DNA of 64,000 nucleotides from the NCBI GenBank assembly GCA_964578535.1, contig CAZODI010000009.1, positions 1 through 64,000 on the forward strand, written 5' to 3'. Position numbers and translations under genes: made by a program. Origin of the DNA: PHBD01 sp964578535 (lineage in GTDB: Bacteria; Desulfobacterota; Syntrophia; Syntrophales; PHBD01). Numbering within the stretch: position 1 is the stretch's first letter; each line of letters opens with the position of its first letter. Of the stretch, positions 8,698-17,309 are shown piece after piece. The notes beneath the pieces were generated by a model. The model did not search any database. It was not told the origin of the DNA and saw only the letters and a list, made by a program, of their open reading frames with translations.

Positions 8698-8785
8698 GCA
8701 CCATGCCCTCCGGAGAAGTCTTCCCCGCCGTGCCGCCCTGGTTTCCTGAAAAGAAGGGCGTTTCCGGCAAAAGAGATTTTTCTGT

Positions 8786-8814
8786 AAAATAGCAGAAGAC
8801 GGCAGCCGGGGCAA
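8786..8814 (-). promoter_or_regulatory. Sigma70-type promoter upstream of paaK
   Basis: On the minus strand, TTGCCC (8809-8814) and TATTTT (8786-8791) are separated by 17 nt, with TGC directly before the -10 box. It lies about 90 nt upstream of the paaK start codon. Confidence 0.55.
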
Positions 8815-8851
8815 CCCGCAAATACCCGCGAATTCCCCGGGATTCGAGCGG

Positions 8852-9796
8852 TTAGGCCCTCTCGGACGGAGCGGGCCGTCCATCCCGGATGCGGTACCAG
8901 AGTCGAATGAGCCAGACCGTGAGGATCGCGGCTGCGAGCCGCGGCAGGTAGAGCCAGGCAGGGTGGAGTCCGAGGGCGACGAAATAGGACGGATCCTCCA
9001 CCATCGAGTGGTTCATGCCGATGGACAGATGCAGGGTTTCCAGGTCTTCCCGGGTCAGGTGTCCCTGCCGGGCCTCCTCGACAATGACGGCCCCTCCGTA
9101 CGAGAGCCCGAAGACGACGGCCGTCATCCACAGGATTCCCACTTTCTCGTTGAGTCCCATGAGGCGGAGAACCGGCGCGCAGGCCCGGACAATGGGGTGA
9201 ATCCAGCCCAGGCTCTTCATGATTTCCAGGACGGAAAGAAGGGCCATGATCACGATGAAGATGATGGCCGACAGCTTGACCGTCGCGACAAGCCATTCCA
9301 GGAGGGCCCGGCCCAGGGGGCCCCGGGCGGGAACGGGACCCGCCGCCGCCGCTTCCCCGGAAGGGAGGTACCCCATCAGCGCCGCCACGGCCATCACGGT
9401 CAGGCAGGCGGCGATGAGACGGAAGACGGTCGCCTTGACGGGATGGATGCCGGAACGGGCCTGGATGATCCCTTCCTGGATGAGATTGTGGGCCATCAGG
9501 GAAAAGATCGCTACCAGGGTCATCTCCGCCTGGTTCATCGGCAGGACGACCATGGCCGCGATGGCACCGTAGATGCCCGCAAACATGCCGATGACGAGCG
9601 GCAGGGCCGCCATGGCCGGCAGGCTGATTGCGTTCATGAGGGGCTGGACGATGAAGTCGATCTCCCGGAGCCAGCCGCTCCAGGCGAGCAGGGACGTGAG
9701 AAGGGACACGGGCACGATGATCTGGATCATCCAGACGAAGCCGTCCCATCCCTTGCTGATGCCGTTTTTAAGTCCGTCCCGGACCGCCGCGTTCAT
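8852..9796 (-). CDS. Nucleoside recognition (Gate) domain membrane protein
   Basis: This polytopic membrane protein of about 314 residues has roughly eight hydrophobic helices. GLSYGGAVIVEEAR and GMNHSMVEDPSYFVALG match the Gate/nucleoside-recognition fold (related to SpmA/SpmB and FeoB gates). The substrate is unknown. Start 9796 was preferred because GGAGG lies 8 nt upstream; ATG 9802 would be too close to it. The gene is upstream of paaK on the same strand, but paaK appears to have its own promoter. Confidence 0.75.
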   Translation of the reverse strand: MNAAVRDGLKNGISKGWDGFVWMIQIIVPVSLLTSLLAWSGWLREIDFIVQPLMNAISLPAMAALPLVIGMFAGIYGAIAAMVVLPMNQAEMTLVAIFSLMAHNLIQEGIIQARSGIHPVKATVFRLIAACLTVMAVAALMGYLPSGEAAAAGPVPARGPLGRALLEWLVATVKLSAIIFIVIMALLSVLEIMKSLGWIHPIVRACAPVLRLMGLNEKVGILWMTAVVFGLSYGGAVIVEEARQGHLTREDLETLHLSIGMNHSMVEDPSYFVALGLHPAWLYLPRLAAAILTVWLIRLWYRIRDGRPAPSERA

Positions 9797-9920
9797 GGTC
9801 ATGGCCTCCGCGGCCCTTGTAGCAGAGGCCGGCGGGCAGGGAAAGGGCATTTTCGCAATTGCCTAAGGCCCGGCGATATGATACGGATTGTCCTGTTTTC
9901 AAAGGCTTCCGGACGAATTC

Positions 9921-11258
9921 ATGAAACTGACCATCCGCCGCAAACTGCTGCTCGGCTATTTCGCCATGGCCCTCCTGACGGTCCTGGCGAGCCTCTACGC
10001 CGTACTCAGCCTCGGCCGGCTGAGTGACCTGGCTTACATGATCATCAGCGAGGATGTCCCGGTGGTGGAGACCGCCAAGAGCCTCTCGGAGACGCTCCTC
10101 GCCCAGGAGAGCGCCGAAAAGAAATACCTGATCCTCAAGGACCCGCAGCTGACGGAGATCTTCTGGAGCCTGAACCGGGAATTCACGGCCGGCCTGGAGA
10201 CCATGGGCAAGAACCGCTCGAAGGTCATCACGAAGCGGGTCTCCCTGATGGGCCTTCTCCACCGGCAGTACGGGGAGGTCTTCCGGCGGGAGATCGCTCT
10301 CGTCGAGGAAAACAAGATCGACGAGGCCCGGGCGCTGTCCGAGCAGGAGGGAAAACCGCTGCTCGACCAGATTGCCTCTTCCCTGCGGGATTGCCAGAAG
10401 TTCGGAGAACGGGACGTCGATTCCCGGATGAACCTGATCAACGAACAGGGACTTCGGGCTTCGCGAATTACCATCCTGCTCAGTCTGGTCAGCCTTCTGG
10501 GCGGGATGATCGTCGCCCTGTTTATTACCTACAACATATCGATTCCCCTCCGGAAACTCGAAAAGGCCACGGGGGTGATCGCCGAGGGGAACTTCGATCC
10601 TGCCATCCGGATGGAGCGGGACGACGAGATCGGATCCCTGGCCAAGGCCTTCGGGGTCATGACGGAGAGGCTCAAGGAACTGGAGGCCCTGAATCTCGAC
10701 GCCTCCCCCCTGACGGGTCTCCCGGGAAACCTGGCCATTGAGCGGGAACTGGAGCGGCGGCGGAAGGAGGGGAAAATGTTTTCCCTCTGCCACGTGGATC
10801 TTGACAACTTCAAGCCCTTCGCGGACAAGTACGGATACGCCTGGGGCAGCGAGATCATCAAGGAGGTGGCCAAGATCCTGACGCAGCACCTGGACGCGGC
10901 CGGCGAGGAGGGCGTCTTCGTTGCCCATATCGGCGGGGACGACTTTGTCGTCATCGCCGAACCGGCTGCCGCCGAGGCGATGAGCCGGCAGCTTGTGGAG
11001 GAGTTCGAGGAGCAGATTCATTCATTCTACAGCACCGAGGACCGGGAGCGCGGGTCCATCATGGGGAAAGACCGGAAAGGGCAGGCGCAGAAATTCCCCC
11101 TGATCACCGTGAGCGTGGCCATCGTCACGGACGACGGAAGCCGATTCCCGAGCGCGCTGGCGATGGCGAAAAAAGCGGCGGAGCTCAAGGAATACGCCAA
11201 GACCCTGCCGGGGAGCAATTACGTGAAGCAGGAAACATTGGGAAAGGCAATCGCATGA
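9921..11258 (+). CDS. Membrane 4HB/HAMP sensor with degenerate GGDEF domain
   Basis: The protein has 445 residues. A transmembrane helix at about 9-29, a periplasmic helical bundle (about 30-185) like the 4HB_MCP sensor, a second helix at about 188-208 and a HAMP segment are followed by a GGDEF-like domain. The catalytic motif reads GGDDF instead of GG(D/E)EF, and the substrate region DLDNFKPFADKYGYAWGSE is preserved. It may be a weak cyclase or a c-di-GMP or GTP sensor. The start is ATG 9921; its ribosome binding site is weak. The stop overlaps the next lipoprotein gene by 4 nt (ATGA), so the two are cotranslated. Confidence 0.82.
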   Translation: MKLTIRRKLLLGYFAMALLTVLASLYAVLSLGRLSDLAYMIISEDVPVVETAKSLSETLLAQESAEKKYLILKDPQLTEIFWSLNREFTAGLETMGKNRSKVITKRVSLMGLLHRQYGEVFRREIALVEENKIDEARALSEQEGKPLLDQIASSLRDCQKFGERDVDSRMNLINEQGLRASRITILLSLVSLLGGMIVALFITYNISIPLRKLEKATGVIAEGNFDPAIRMERDDEIGSLAKAFGVMTERLKELEALNLDASPLTGLPGNLAIERELERRRKEGKMFSLCHVDLDNFKPFADKYGYAWGSEIIKEVAKILTQHLDAAGEEGVFVAHIGGDDFVVIAEPAAAEAMSRQLVEEFEEQIHSFYSTEDRERGSIMGKDRKGQAQKFPLITVSVAIVTDDGSRFPSALAMAKKAAELKEYAKTLPGSNYVKQETLGKAIA

Positions 11259-11767
11259 GACCGTGGATGCGGATGATGGCCGTCATTCTCCTGGCGCTGG
11301 GCCTCGCCGCCTGCGCCCCGTCGAAAACGACGGTCGCCGACCGGGACGTTCCCGGGACGCCTGCCTCCGACACGGAGCTGTTCGAGGCGGGTCTCGCGGC
11401 CCTCGATGCAGGCGGAAGCAAGGAAGTGCTGGCGACGGCGAGAAACCGCTTCGCGGAGCTGACGGTGTCGTATCCCGAGAGCCGCTGGGTGAGGGCTGCC
11501 GAGGCCCTGGTCCGCCTGCTGGACGAGCAGGAGCGCCTGATTGAGTCGATCCAGACGGGGGCCAGGACGGCCACGGAGGCGGCGGAGGCGGCCAGGCGCA
11601 TCCAGCGGGAGAACGAGCAACTCCGCAGGGAAATGAGCCAGACCCGGGAGCGTCTCCAGGCGGAACTGGCGGCCCTGCAGCAGGAAAACGAACAGCTCAG
11701 AAAAGACCTGAAGCTCCTCAAGGAGCTGGAAATCCAGCTTCACCAGCGGAACCGGACCACGCGCTGA
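11255..11767 (+). CDS. Coiled-coil lipoprotein
   Basis: The 170-residue protein has a signal peptide ending in lipobox LAAC at about residues 17-20. A helical, TPR-like segment (FEAGLAALDAGG...RNRFAELTVSYPESRW) is followed by a long coiled coil from about 88 to 162 rich in E, Q and R. It starts inside the stop of the HAMP/GGDDF gene, so it is likely a partner in the same envelope signalling unit. No enzymatic motif is visible. Confidence 0.75.
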   Translation: MRPWMRMMAVILLALGLAACAPSKTTVADRDVPGTPASDTELFEAGLAALDAGGSKEVLATARNRFAELTVSYPESRWVRAAEALVRLLDEQERLIESIQTGARTATEAAEAARRIQRENEQLRREMSQTRERLQAELAALQQENEQLRKDLKLLKELEIQLHQRNRTTR

Positions 11768-11815
11768 GCGGCGCGGACCGGCCTTTCCGGTACTTCTTGA
11801 ATCCATCCTTCCTGT

Positions 11816-11851
11816 CATCCCGCAGCCCGACTGCTGTTTCGGGGCGGGATG
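11816..11851. terminator. Hairpin between convergent genes
   Basis: CATCCCGC and GCGGGATG (8 bp), extended by CCCG/CGGG after a 2-nt bulge, form a strong stem between the convergent lipoprotein and penicillin acylase genes. There is no clear T-tract, so termination is only probable. Confidence 0.4.
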
Positions 11852-11884
11852 GTCACTGGATATCCCTCCTTTGGCGTCGAAACG

Positions 11885-14305
11885 TCACTCCTGTTTTCCC
11901 GGGAGCAGGCGTTGGATCGTTCGGGCGTTTTCCCGGATTTTCCGGTCGCTGAACCACCAGGAGCGAACCTCCCCGTTCATGAAGGGTTCCACCTGGTCCT
12001 TGCTGTGGGGGTCGAAGAGGCGGCCGGAAACGCCGCCGGGCAGAACGGCCAGGACCTTGTCGGGATCCCCCAGGTCCATGACCATACGGAGGGACGCAGA
12101 TAACGACACATCATAGGAACGGTTGTAATCATGGGCGGCGCGGTAGAGGGTCTCCTGGGAGCCGCCCATGGCATGGGACCCGCCGCCCAGGAGGGAGGCC
12201 GCAAACCCCTCGCGGCGGATCGGGGACACCAGCGTCAGGCGGTGCATGCGGCCCCACCGCCATCCTTCCGGGTCTCCGCCGTACAGGGGGCCCAGTTCCC
12301 GGATCGCCTCCTGCCCGGCGCGGTGCAGGAGGCCGTCTCTCTCTTCCCGGATGGCGGGCGTCGAGACGTCGTCGAACCAGGCCGAATCTCCGGCCAGGAA
12401 CATCTTCTGGAGAGATTCCTGCCAGAAGTACGGATTGTCCGCGAGGAGCTCCGTGAGGGCCGGTCCCAGCTCGTCCCGGTAAACAGCGAAGAAGAACCGG
12501 CGATACACCGCCTGGAAGACGGCCGGTGCAGCCTGGTCCGGATCGTCGACAAAATCCCATCGGCCGAGGATGCGGCCCAGCTCTTTCGTGTCCTCGTGCC
12601 GGAGCAGGGCCTGCGACATGACCGGTGCGATCCGCCGGGCCATCAGGTTTACGGCGTCCCGCTGGAAGCGCCAATGGTCCTGTGCCGTCTTCTTCCCCGG
12701 GGCGTCCAGGAGCTCGACCAGCCGCCGGTAGCGCCAGGACGCCGACGCATGGGACGAGTAGTAGTGGGGATAATCGCATGGAACCGCGTGATGGTTGCAG
12801 GTTCCCACCCAGCCTCTCGGCGGATTGTAGGCGTGGGGCATCTTTTCGAAGGGGATCCAGCCGGTCCAGTCGTCGCGGTCGTCCGTGACTTTATGGGGAA
12901 GGAGTCCCTGTCCCCGGGCCCGGCTGGGCAGGCGGCCCGTTGTCTGCCAGCCGATGTTCCCGTCTGCGTCGGCAAAGACGAAGTTCAGCATGATCAGCGT
13001 CAGGCCGCGCAGGCTCTCCCTGATTTCCTGTACATTCCGGGCTTGAAGAAGGCGTTCGCTTCCCAGGGAGGGCGCCATCGTCTCGAAGGGCGACCAGCGC
13101 AGGCTCATGACGTGGTCCGCATGGAGGCCTTTCAGGACTCCGGAGACGACGGGACCCCGCCTGGTGAGGCGGATCGCGATGTTTTCCTCCCGGAAACCGC
13201 CGGGCTCGCCCTTGTCCTTGATCTTCAATGTTTCCGTGATCACCTCGAAGGGAAGGGAGTTTCCTCCCTCCAGGTAGCGGCCGGGGTCTGCCGGGTCGAC
13301 CGTCTCGATGAACAGATCCTGGGCGTCGCCGTAGGAATTGGTGATCCCCAGGGCGACATGGTCGGTCCGGCCGATGCCGAGTCCCGGCACGCCCGGGATG
13401 AAGGCGGCCACGATCCTGGAGGAGGGGAGGATCAGGCCGCAGGGATACCAGGGCCCCGGGAGGATGCGGGAATCGAGGTGCGGGTCGTTGGCGACGACGG
13501 GCCTGCCGCTTTCCGAATGGGCGGCTCCCGTCGCCCAGTTGTTGCTTCCGATGCGCCATCCCGCGGCCTGGTCCGCCGGGAGGGCCATCAGCATCCGGTC
13601 GGAGGCAAGGTCGAGGTGCCGCTTTTCCGGCAGGGCGCCCCGCCCGGTCCCGTCCGCAGCCGGGCATTCCCTGACCTCGTCGGGATTGGCGTTCAGGGGG
13701 AAAAGCTCCCGAGCCCGCTGGGGGCCCAGCTTCTCGACCATCATCTGGGCGATGATTTCATCCTTGAGATTCGCCGCCGAACCCCAGCCCATGTAATAGG
13801 CGACGGCCAGGGAATCCTCGATGGTCCAGGGCTGAGGCCGGAGACCAGCCAGCCTGAACTCCAGCGGCCAGTCCTGTCTCCGCGCGATGAAGGCGTTCAC
13901 GCCGTCCAGGTAGGCCTGGAGGAAACGCACCGTTTCGCCGCTCAGGATGGAAGCGTGTTTTCCGGCCTGACGGCGGAAGCCGATGGTCCGCATGCGGATG
14001 TCCGCTTCCCGGCCCGCCGGACCCGCCAGCTCGGAGATGCGGCCGGAGGAGAGCAGGCGAAGCAGCTCCATCTGGAAGAGACGGTCCTGGGCCGTCACGA
14101 AGCCCTGAGCCCGGAGCAGGTCGTGCTCGTCGGCCGCATAAACGTACGCCATCCCCTTCTCGTCGCGGACCACCTCCACCGGGGCCTTCAGTCCGTCCAG
14201 GCGGATCTCGCCGTCCCGCTGGAAGGAGTTGAGGCGCGCGCAGCCCGCGACCAGGAGGATCGAAACGACCACCACCATGGGGAGCCAGCGGTTCCATCTC
14301 TTCAT
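11885..14305 (-). CDS. Penicillin acylase family (Ntn) amidohydrolase, lipid-anchored
   Basis: The 806-residue protein begins with a signal peptide with lipobox VAGC near residue 21, so it is exported and lipid-anchored. The alpha-chain region includes DLLRAQGFVTAQDRLFQME. The self-cleavage site and catalytic Ser are at GSNNWATGA, giving the N-terminal Ser nucleophile of the beta chain. The length fits the family, which includes penicillin G acylase and AHL acylases. The substrate is uncertain; acyl-homoserine lactone or other amides are possible. The start is ATG 14305 with AGGA 8 nt upstream; a longer frame to 14386 lacks a ribosome binding site and would mask the signal peptide. Confidence 0.88.
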   Translation of the reverse strand: MKRWNRWLPMVVVVSILLVAGCARLNSFQRDGEIRLDGLKAPVEVVRDEKGMAYVYAADEHDLLRAQGFVTAQDRLFQMELLRLLSSGRISELAGPAGREADIRMRTIGFRRQAGKHASILSGETVRFLQAYLDGVNAFIARRQDWPLEFRLAGLRPQPWTIEDSLAVAYYMGWGSAANLKDEIIAQMMVEKLGPQRARELFPLNANPDEVRECPAADGTGRGALPEKRHLDLASDRMLMALPADQAAGWRIGSNNWATGAAHSESGRPVVANDPHLDSRILPGPWYPCGLILPSSRIVAAFIPGVPGLGIGRTDHVALGITNSYGDAQDLFIETVDPADPGRYLEGGNSLPFEVITETLKIKDKGEPGGFREENIAIRLTRRGPVVSGVLKGLHADHVMSLRWSPFETMAPSLGSERLLQARNVQEIRESLRGLTLIMLNFVFADADGNIGWQTTGRLPSRARGQGLLPHKVTDDRDDWTGWIPFEKMPHAYNPPRGWVGTCNHHAVPCDYPHYYSSHASASWRYRRLVELLDAPGKKTAQDHWRFQRDAVNLMARRIAPVMSQALLRHEDTKELGRILGRWDFVDDPDQAAPAVFQAVYRRFFFAVYRDELGPALTELLADNPYFWQESLQKMFLAGDSAWFDDVSTPAIREERDGLLHRAGQEAIRELGPLYGGDPEGWRWGRMHRLTLVSPIRREGFAASLLGGGSHAMGGSQETLYRAAHDYNRSYDVSLSASLRMVMDLGDPDKVLAVLPGGVSGRLFDPHSKDQVEPFMNGEVRSWWFSDRKIRENARTIQRLLPGKQE

Positions 14306-14434
14306 GATGATATCCTGTCTGGGTGTATTCCCGGAATCGCCGGTATCGGACCCCGGCGCTGAGGCTGAAAACCCGCTGCGGGGCATCCGGCTGTGCCGGA
14401 TCGCAGGGAAGGACCGTTTGAAGGCAGGACCCCG

Positions 14435-15013
14435 TCAGTTTGTCTGGATGGTTGCCAGGAGCTGCTCCTCGACGGCTTCTTTCGACTGGGCTCCCACCAG
14501 CCGCTGCACCACCACCCCGCCGCGGAAGAAAAGGAGTGTCGGGATGCTCCGGATGGCATACTGGGAGGCGGTAATCGGATTTTCGTCGACGTTGAGTTTG
14601 GCGATCTTCACCGCGCCGCCGTATTTGGCAGCCAGGTCCTCCATGACGGGCTCCATGGTCCGGCAGGGGCCGCACCAGGGGGCCCAGCAGTCCACCATGA
14701 CGGAGCAGGCTTCTCCCAGGACCTCCCGGGAAAAGTTCTGGTCGTTCACGTCGACGGGGAAGGCGGGGGCGTGACAGATGATGAGGGGGGTCTTGCAGAC
14801 GCCGCAGACGGGGCGGTCGTGAATCCGGTTTTCCGGCATGCGGTTTTTTGCGCCGCAGTGGAGGCACCGGATAATCATCTCATCCAGAGGGGAATGGCAG
14901 TTGCCGCAGGCGGGGCGGTCCTGCAGGCGGACCTTGGGGATGCGGTTCTTGACCCCGCAGTGGAGACACCGGACGATCATCTGCTCTTCCTGCTGCTTTC
15001 GTTCCTTCGGCAT
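14435..15013 (-). CDS. Thioredoxin with duplicated N-terminal zinc ribbon (TrxC-like)
   Basis: About 192 residues. The C-terminal thioredoxin domain has the active site WAPWCGPCRTME. Ahead of it are two successive CxxC...CxxC zinc-ribbon units (CLHCGVKNR...CGNCHSP and CLHCGAKNR...CGVCKTP), each about 36 residues, where E. coli TrxC has one. It is a cytoplasmic disulfide reductase with possible zinc or redox sensing. Possible starts are 15025 (ATGA overlap with ybaK), 15013 (GAGG 6 nt upstream) and 14980 (directly before the ribbon); 15013 is a compromise. It is cotranscribed behind ybaK. Confidence 0.85.
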   Translation of the reverse strand: MPKERKQQEEQMIVRCLHCGVKNRIPKVRLQDRPACGNCHSPLDEMIIRCLHCGAKNRMPENRIHDRPVCGVCKTPLIICHAPAFPVDVNDQNFSREVLGEACSVMVDCWAPWCGPCRTMEPVMEDLAAKYGGAVKIAKLNVDENPITASQYAIRSIPTLLFFRGGVVVQRLVGAQSKEAVEEQLLATIQTN

Positions 15014-15021
15014 GACGCGCC

Positions 15022-15507
15022 TCATTCAATGGCGACCTGCACCGTGACCGGCTGGAGAGCCCGGATCAGGTCGGCCGGAGACATCTCCGCCAGGATCCCC
15101 CGTCCCCCCGCGTTGATGAAGATCCTGGGCAGGCTCGCGATGCTCTCCTCCAGGTATATCTTCAGCGGCTTCCTGGTTCCGAAAGGGGAGGTCCCCCCCA
15201 CCTTGTAACCCGTGTGCCGCTCCGCCACCTTCGGATCGCAGGGGGTGACGCTCTTGACCCCCAACTGCCGGGCGAAGGCCTTGGTGGAGACCTGCCGGTC
15301 CCCGTGCATCAGGACGATCAGCGGTCCGCCGTGCTCGTCTTCCATGACCAGCGTCTTGATGATCTGGTGCTCGCTGACACCCAGTTCCCGGGCGGAGACG
15401 CGGGTTCCGCCGTGCTCCTCGTAGCGGTAGGGACGAAGCTGAAACTCAATCCCCCGCTCCTTGAGGAAACGGATCGCGGGGGTCGCCGGGATCTTGTCCT
15501 TGGACAT
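15022..15507 (-). CDS. ybaK: Cys-tRNA(Pro) deacylase YbaK/EbsC
   Basis: The 161-residue protein belongs to the YbaK/ProX aminoacyl-tRNA editing family, which hydrolyses Cys-tRNA(Pro) misformed by ProRS. Typical features are TPAIRFLKERGIEF at the N-terminus, IIKTLVMEDEHG, the catalytic Lys in KTLV, and GYKVGGTSPFGTRKPLKIY. It is full length for the family. The gene overlaps the thioredoxin start region and lies downstream of mutY with a 112-nt gap. Confidence 0.9.
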   Translation of the reverse strand: MSKDKIPATPAIRFLKERGIEFQLRPYRYEEHGGTRVSARELGVSEHQIIKTLVMEDEHGGPLIVLMHGDRQVSTKAFARQLGVKSVTPCDPKVAERHTGYKVGGTSPFGTRKPLKIYLEESIASLPRIFINAGGRGILAEMSPADLIRALQPVTVQVAIE

Positions 15508-15619
15508 GCCCTCCTCGCCCGATGCGTTTTTCAGAAGATAATGAATCCGGCGGAAAAAGTAAAGGGATCGGACGTCTGCAAGGAGGCATCCGCCGGGCTG
15601 ATCGGACGGGGATCGCCGT

Positions 15620-16807
15620 TCATCCTGCGGATGCGCGCGATGGGAAGGGAGGAAGGAACGGCAGCAGGAGCCGGTCCGCCTTGGAAAAGGCCAGACTGTT
15701 CATCTCCTCGAACGTGGCCCATCGCCGGTCGGGGCCTTCGGGAGGAGGGTTCCTGCTTCCCTGTCTCCGGCAGCGGAAGGACGTCAGGCGGAGGCGGAAG
15801 TGGGAATAGACCGCGTTCACGGAGGCCAGCTCGTCCAGGACGCGAACGGCCAGCCCCGTCTCTTCCCTCACGGTCCGCCGGAGCCCGGCCGGGAGATCCT
15901 CGCCGGGCCGGAGGAAACCGCCGGGGAGCTTCCACAGCCCGCCCAGGAATCCGTGAAGCGGCCGCCTGACGACGAGGAGGCGCCCGTCCCGGTTGCGGAG
16001 AACGGCTGCAACGGCGATCTCGAAGGGCAGGGACTTTTTCGGGGAGTTCACGGGAATCTCTTCCTGGCGGCCCTGCCGAAAGGCCTCGCATTCGTCCGCC
16101 AGGGGGCATTCCCGGCAGCGGGGCAGGGCGGGCGTGCAGATCCGGGAGCCCAGGTCCATCAGGGCCTGGTTGAAGGCCCCAGGGTCTTCCGGGGACACAA
16201 GCTCCTCCGCCAGCGTCCGGATCCGCGACTTTCCGGGGCCGGAATCAACCGGTTCGCCGATGGCGTGCAGCCTCGCCAGGACGCGCCGGACGTTGCCGTC
16301 CACCGCCGGGACGGGCTGTCCGAAGGCGATGCTCCCGACGGCTCCCGCCGTGTATTCGCCGATTCCCGGCAGGGTTGCGAGGTCCTCCAGTGCTTCCGGA
16401 AGCCTGCCGCCGTGGTGTTCCGCCACGATCTTCGCCGCTTCGTGGAGATTCCTCGCCCGGGAATAGTATCCCAGGTTTTCCCAGACCTTCAGGACTTCGT
16501 CGGTCGAGGCGGCTGCCAGGGAGGAGGCGTCGGGAAAGCGCTCCAGGAAGCGCCGGTAATACGGAATGACCGTTTCCACCCGCGTCTGCTGAAGCATGAT
16601 CTCCGAGATCCAGACGGCGTAGGGATCCCGGGTTTCGCGCCAGGGAAGGTCCCGCCGGTTTTTTTCATACCACCCGAGGAGCCGCCGCCGGATCCGGGAT
16701 ACGGGACGGTCCGTATCATCCGCCCGGCCGGTCCCCCGGACCCGGGGGTGCCCCGTGTGCGGGGGCGGGCCGGGAGAGGTTGATTTCCGTGCGGATTTCT
16801 GTTTCAT
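15620..16807 (-). CDS. mutY: A/G-specific adenine DNA glycosylase
   Basis: MutY removes adenine mispaired with 8-oxoguanine. The 395-residue protein has an HhH-GPD core with EIMLQQTRVETVIPYY, helix-hairpin-helix LPGIGEYTAGAV, catalytic Asp in VDGNVRRVLARL and a 4Fe-4S loop C-x6-C-x2-C-x5-C (CTPALPRCRECPLADEC). The C-terminal Nudix-like domain (about 260-385) recognises 8-oxoG and retains WKLPGGFLRPGE and REETGL. The N-terminal 30 residues are a basic, Pro-rich leader. The ribosome binding site is weak. It is divergent from the flavin-fold gene at 16841. Confidence 0.92.
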   Translation of the reverse strand: MKQKSARKSTSPGPPPHTGHPRVRGTGRADDTDRPVSRIRRRLLGWYEKNRRDLPWRETRDPYAVWISEIMLQQTRVETVIPYYRRFLERFPDASSLAAASTDEVLKVWENLGYYSRARNLHEAAKIVAEHHGGRLPEALEDLATLPGIGEYTAGAVGSIAFGQPVPAVDGNVRRVLARLHAIGEPVDSGPGKSRIRTLAEELVSPEDPGAFNQALMDLGSRICTPALPRCRECPLADECEAFRQGRQEEIPVNSPKKSLPFEIAVAAVLRNRDGRLLVVRRPLHGFLGGLWKLPGGFLRPGEDLPAGLRRTVREETGLAVRVLDELASVNAVYSHFRLRLTSFRCRRQGSRNPPPEGPDRRWATFEEMNSLAFSKADRLLLPFLPPFPSRASAG

Positions 16808-16840
16808 TCGGAATCAAAAGAATGCCGTTCGGGAGGGATC

Positions 16841-17275
16841 ATGCTGGAGCGAATGAAGGAATTGCTGAAACGGAAGGACCTGTGTGTCATGGCCACGGAA
16901 TCGGAAGGGGTTCCGCACTGTTCGCTCATGTCTTACGCGGTCTCCGAGGACGGCCGGGAGGTCTGGATGCTGACCCGGGCGGAGACGAAAAAGTACCGGA
17001 ATCTCCTTGCGAATCCGAACGTCAGCCTTCTCGTGGACACCCGGGGAGAGAACCAGCCGCGGGCTATGGCCCTGACCGTCAGCGGCCGCTTCGAATCCCC
17101 CGGTTCTCCGGAGCGGGAGGCCGGCATTCGGCGCCGCCTGATCGAGCGTCACCCCGACCTGGAAGATTTTTCGAAAGACCCGGCGGCCCGGGTCGTTGTG
17201 ATTCGCATCCGCTCCTTCCAGCTGCTGGACGGGATCACCGAGTCCCACTTCCGCGACCTGGACGGAGGCGAATAG
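16841..17275 (+). CDS. Pyridoxamine 5'-phosphate oxidase-like FMN-binding protein
   Basis: This 144-residue split-beta-barrel protein of the PNPOx-like family has an N-terminal KDLCVMATESEGVPHCSLM strand pair and the AETKKYRNLLANPNVSLLVD segment that binds flavin phosphate. It has GGGAGG directly upstream of its ATG. Members reduce or oxidise diverse small molecules with FMN or F420; the substrate is not predictable. It is a single gene between divergent mutY and convergent metG. Confidence 0.8.
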   Translation: MLERMKELLKRKDLCVMATESEGVPHCSLMSYAVSEDGREVWMLTRAETKKYRNLLANPNVSLLVDTRGENQPRAMALTVSGRFESPGSPEREAGIRRRLIERHPDLEDFSKDPAARVVVIRIRSFQLLDGITESHFRDLDGGE

Positions 17276-17309
17276 GTCCTGACCGCCGGACGTGAGACCG
17301 TGCCGTTCC

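Noticed and set aside
7630..8787. 385-codon plus-strand ORF opposite paaK
   Set aside because: Antisense shadow of an intact phenylacetate-CoA ligase; no motif, no ribosome binding site.
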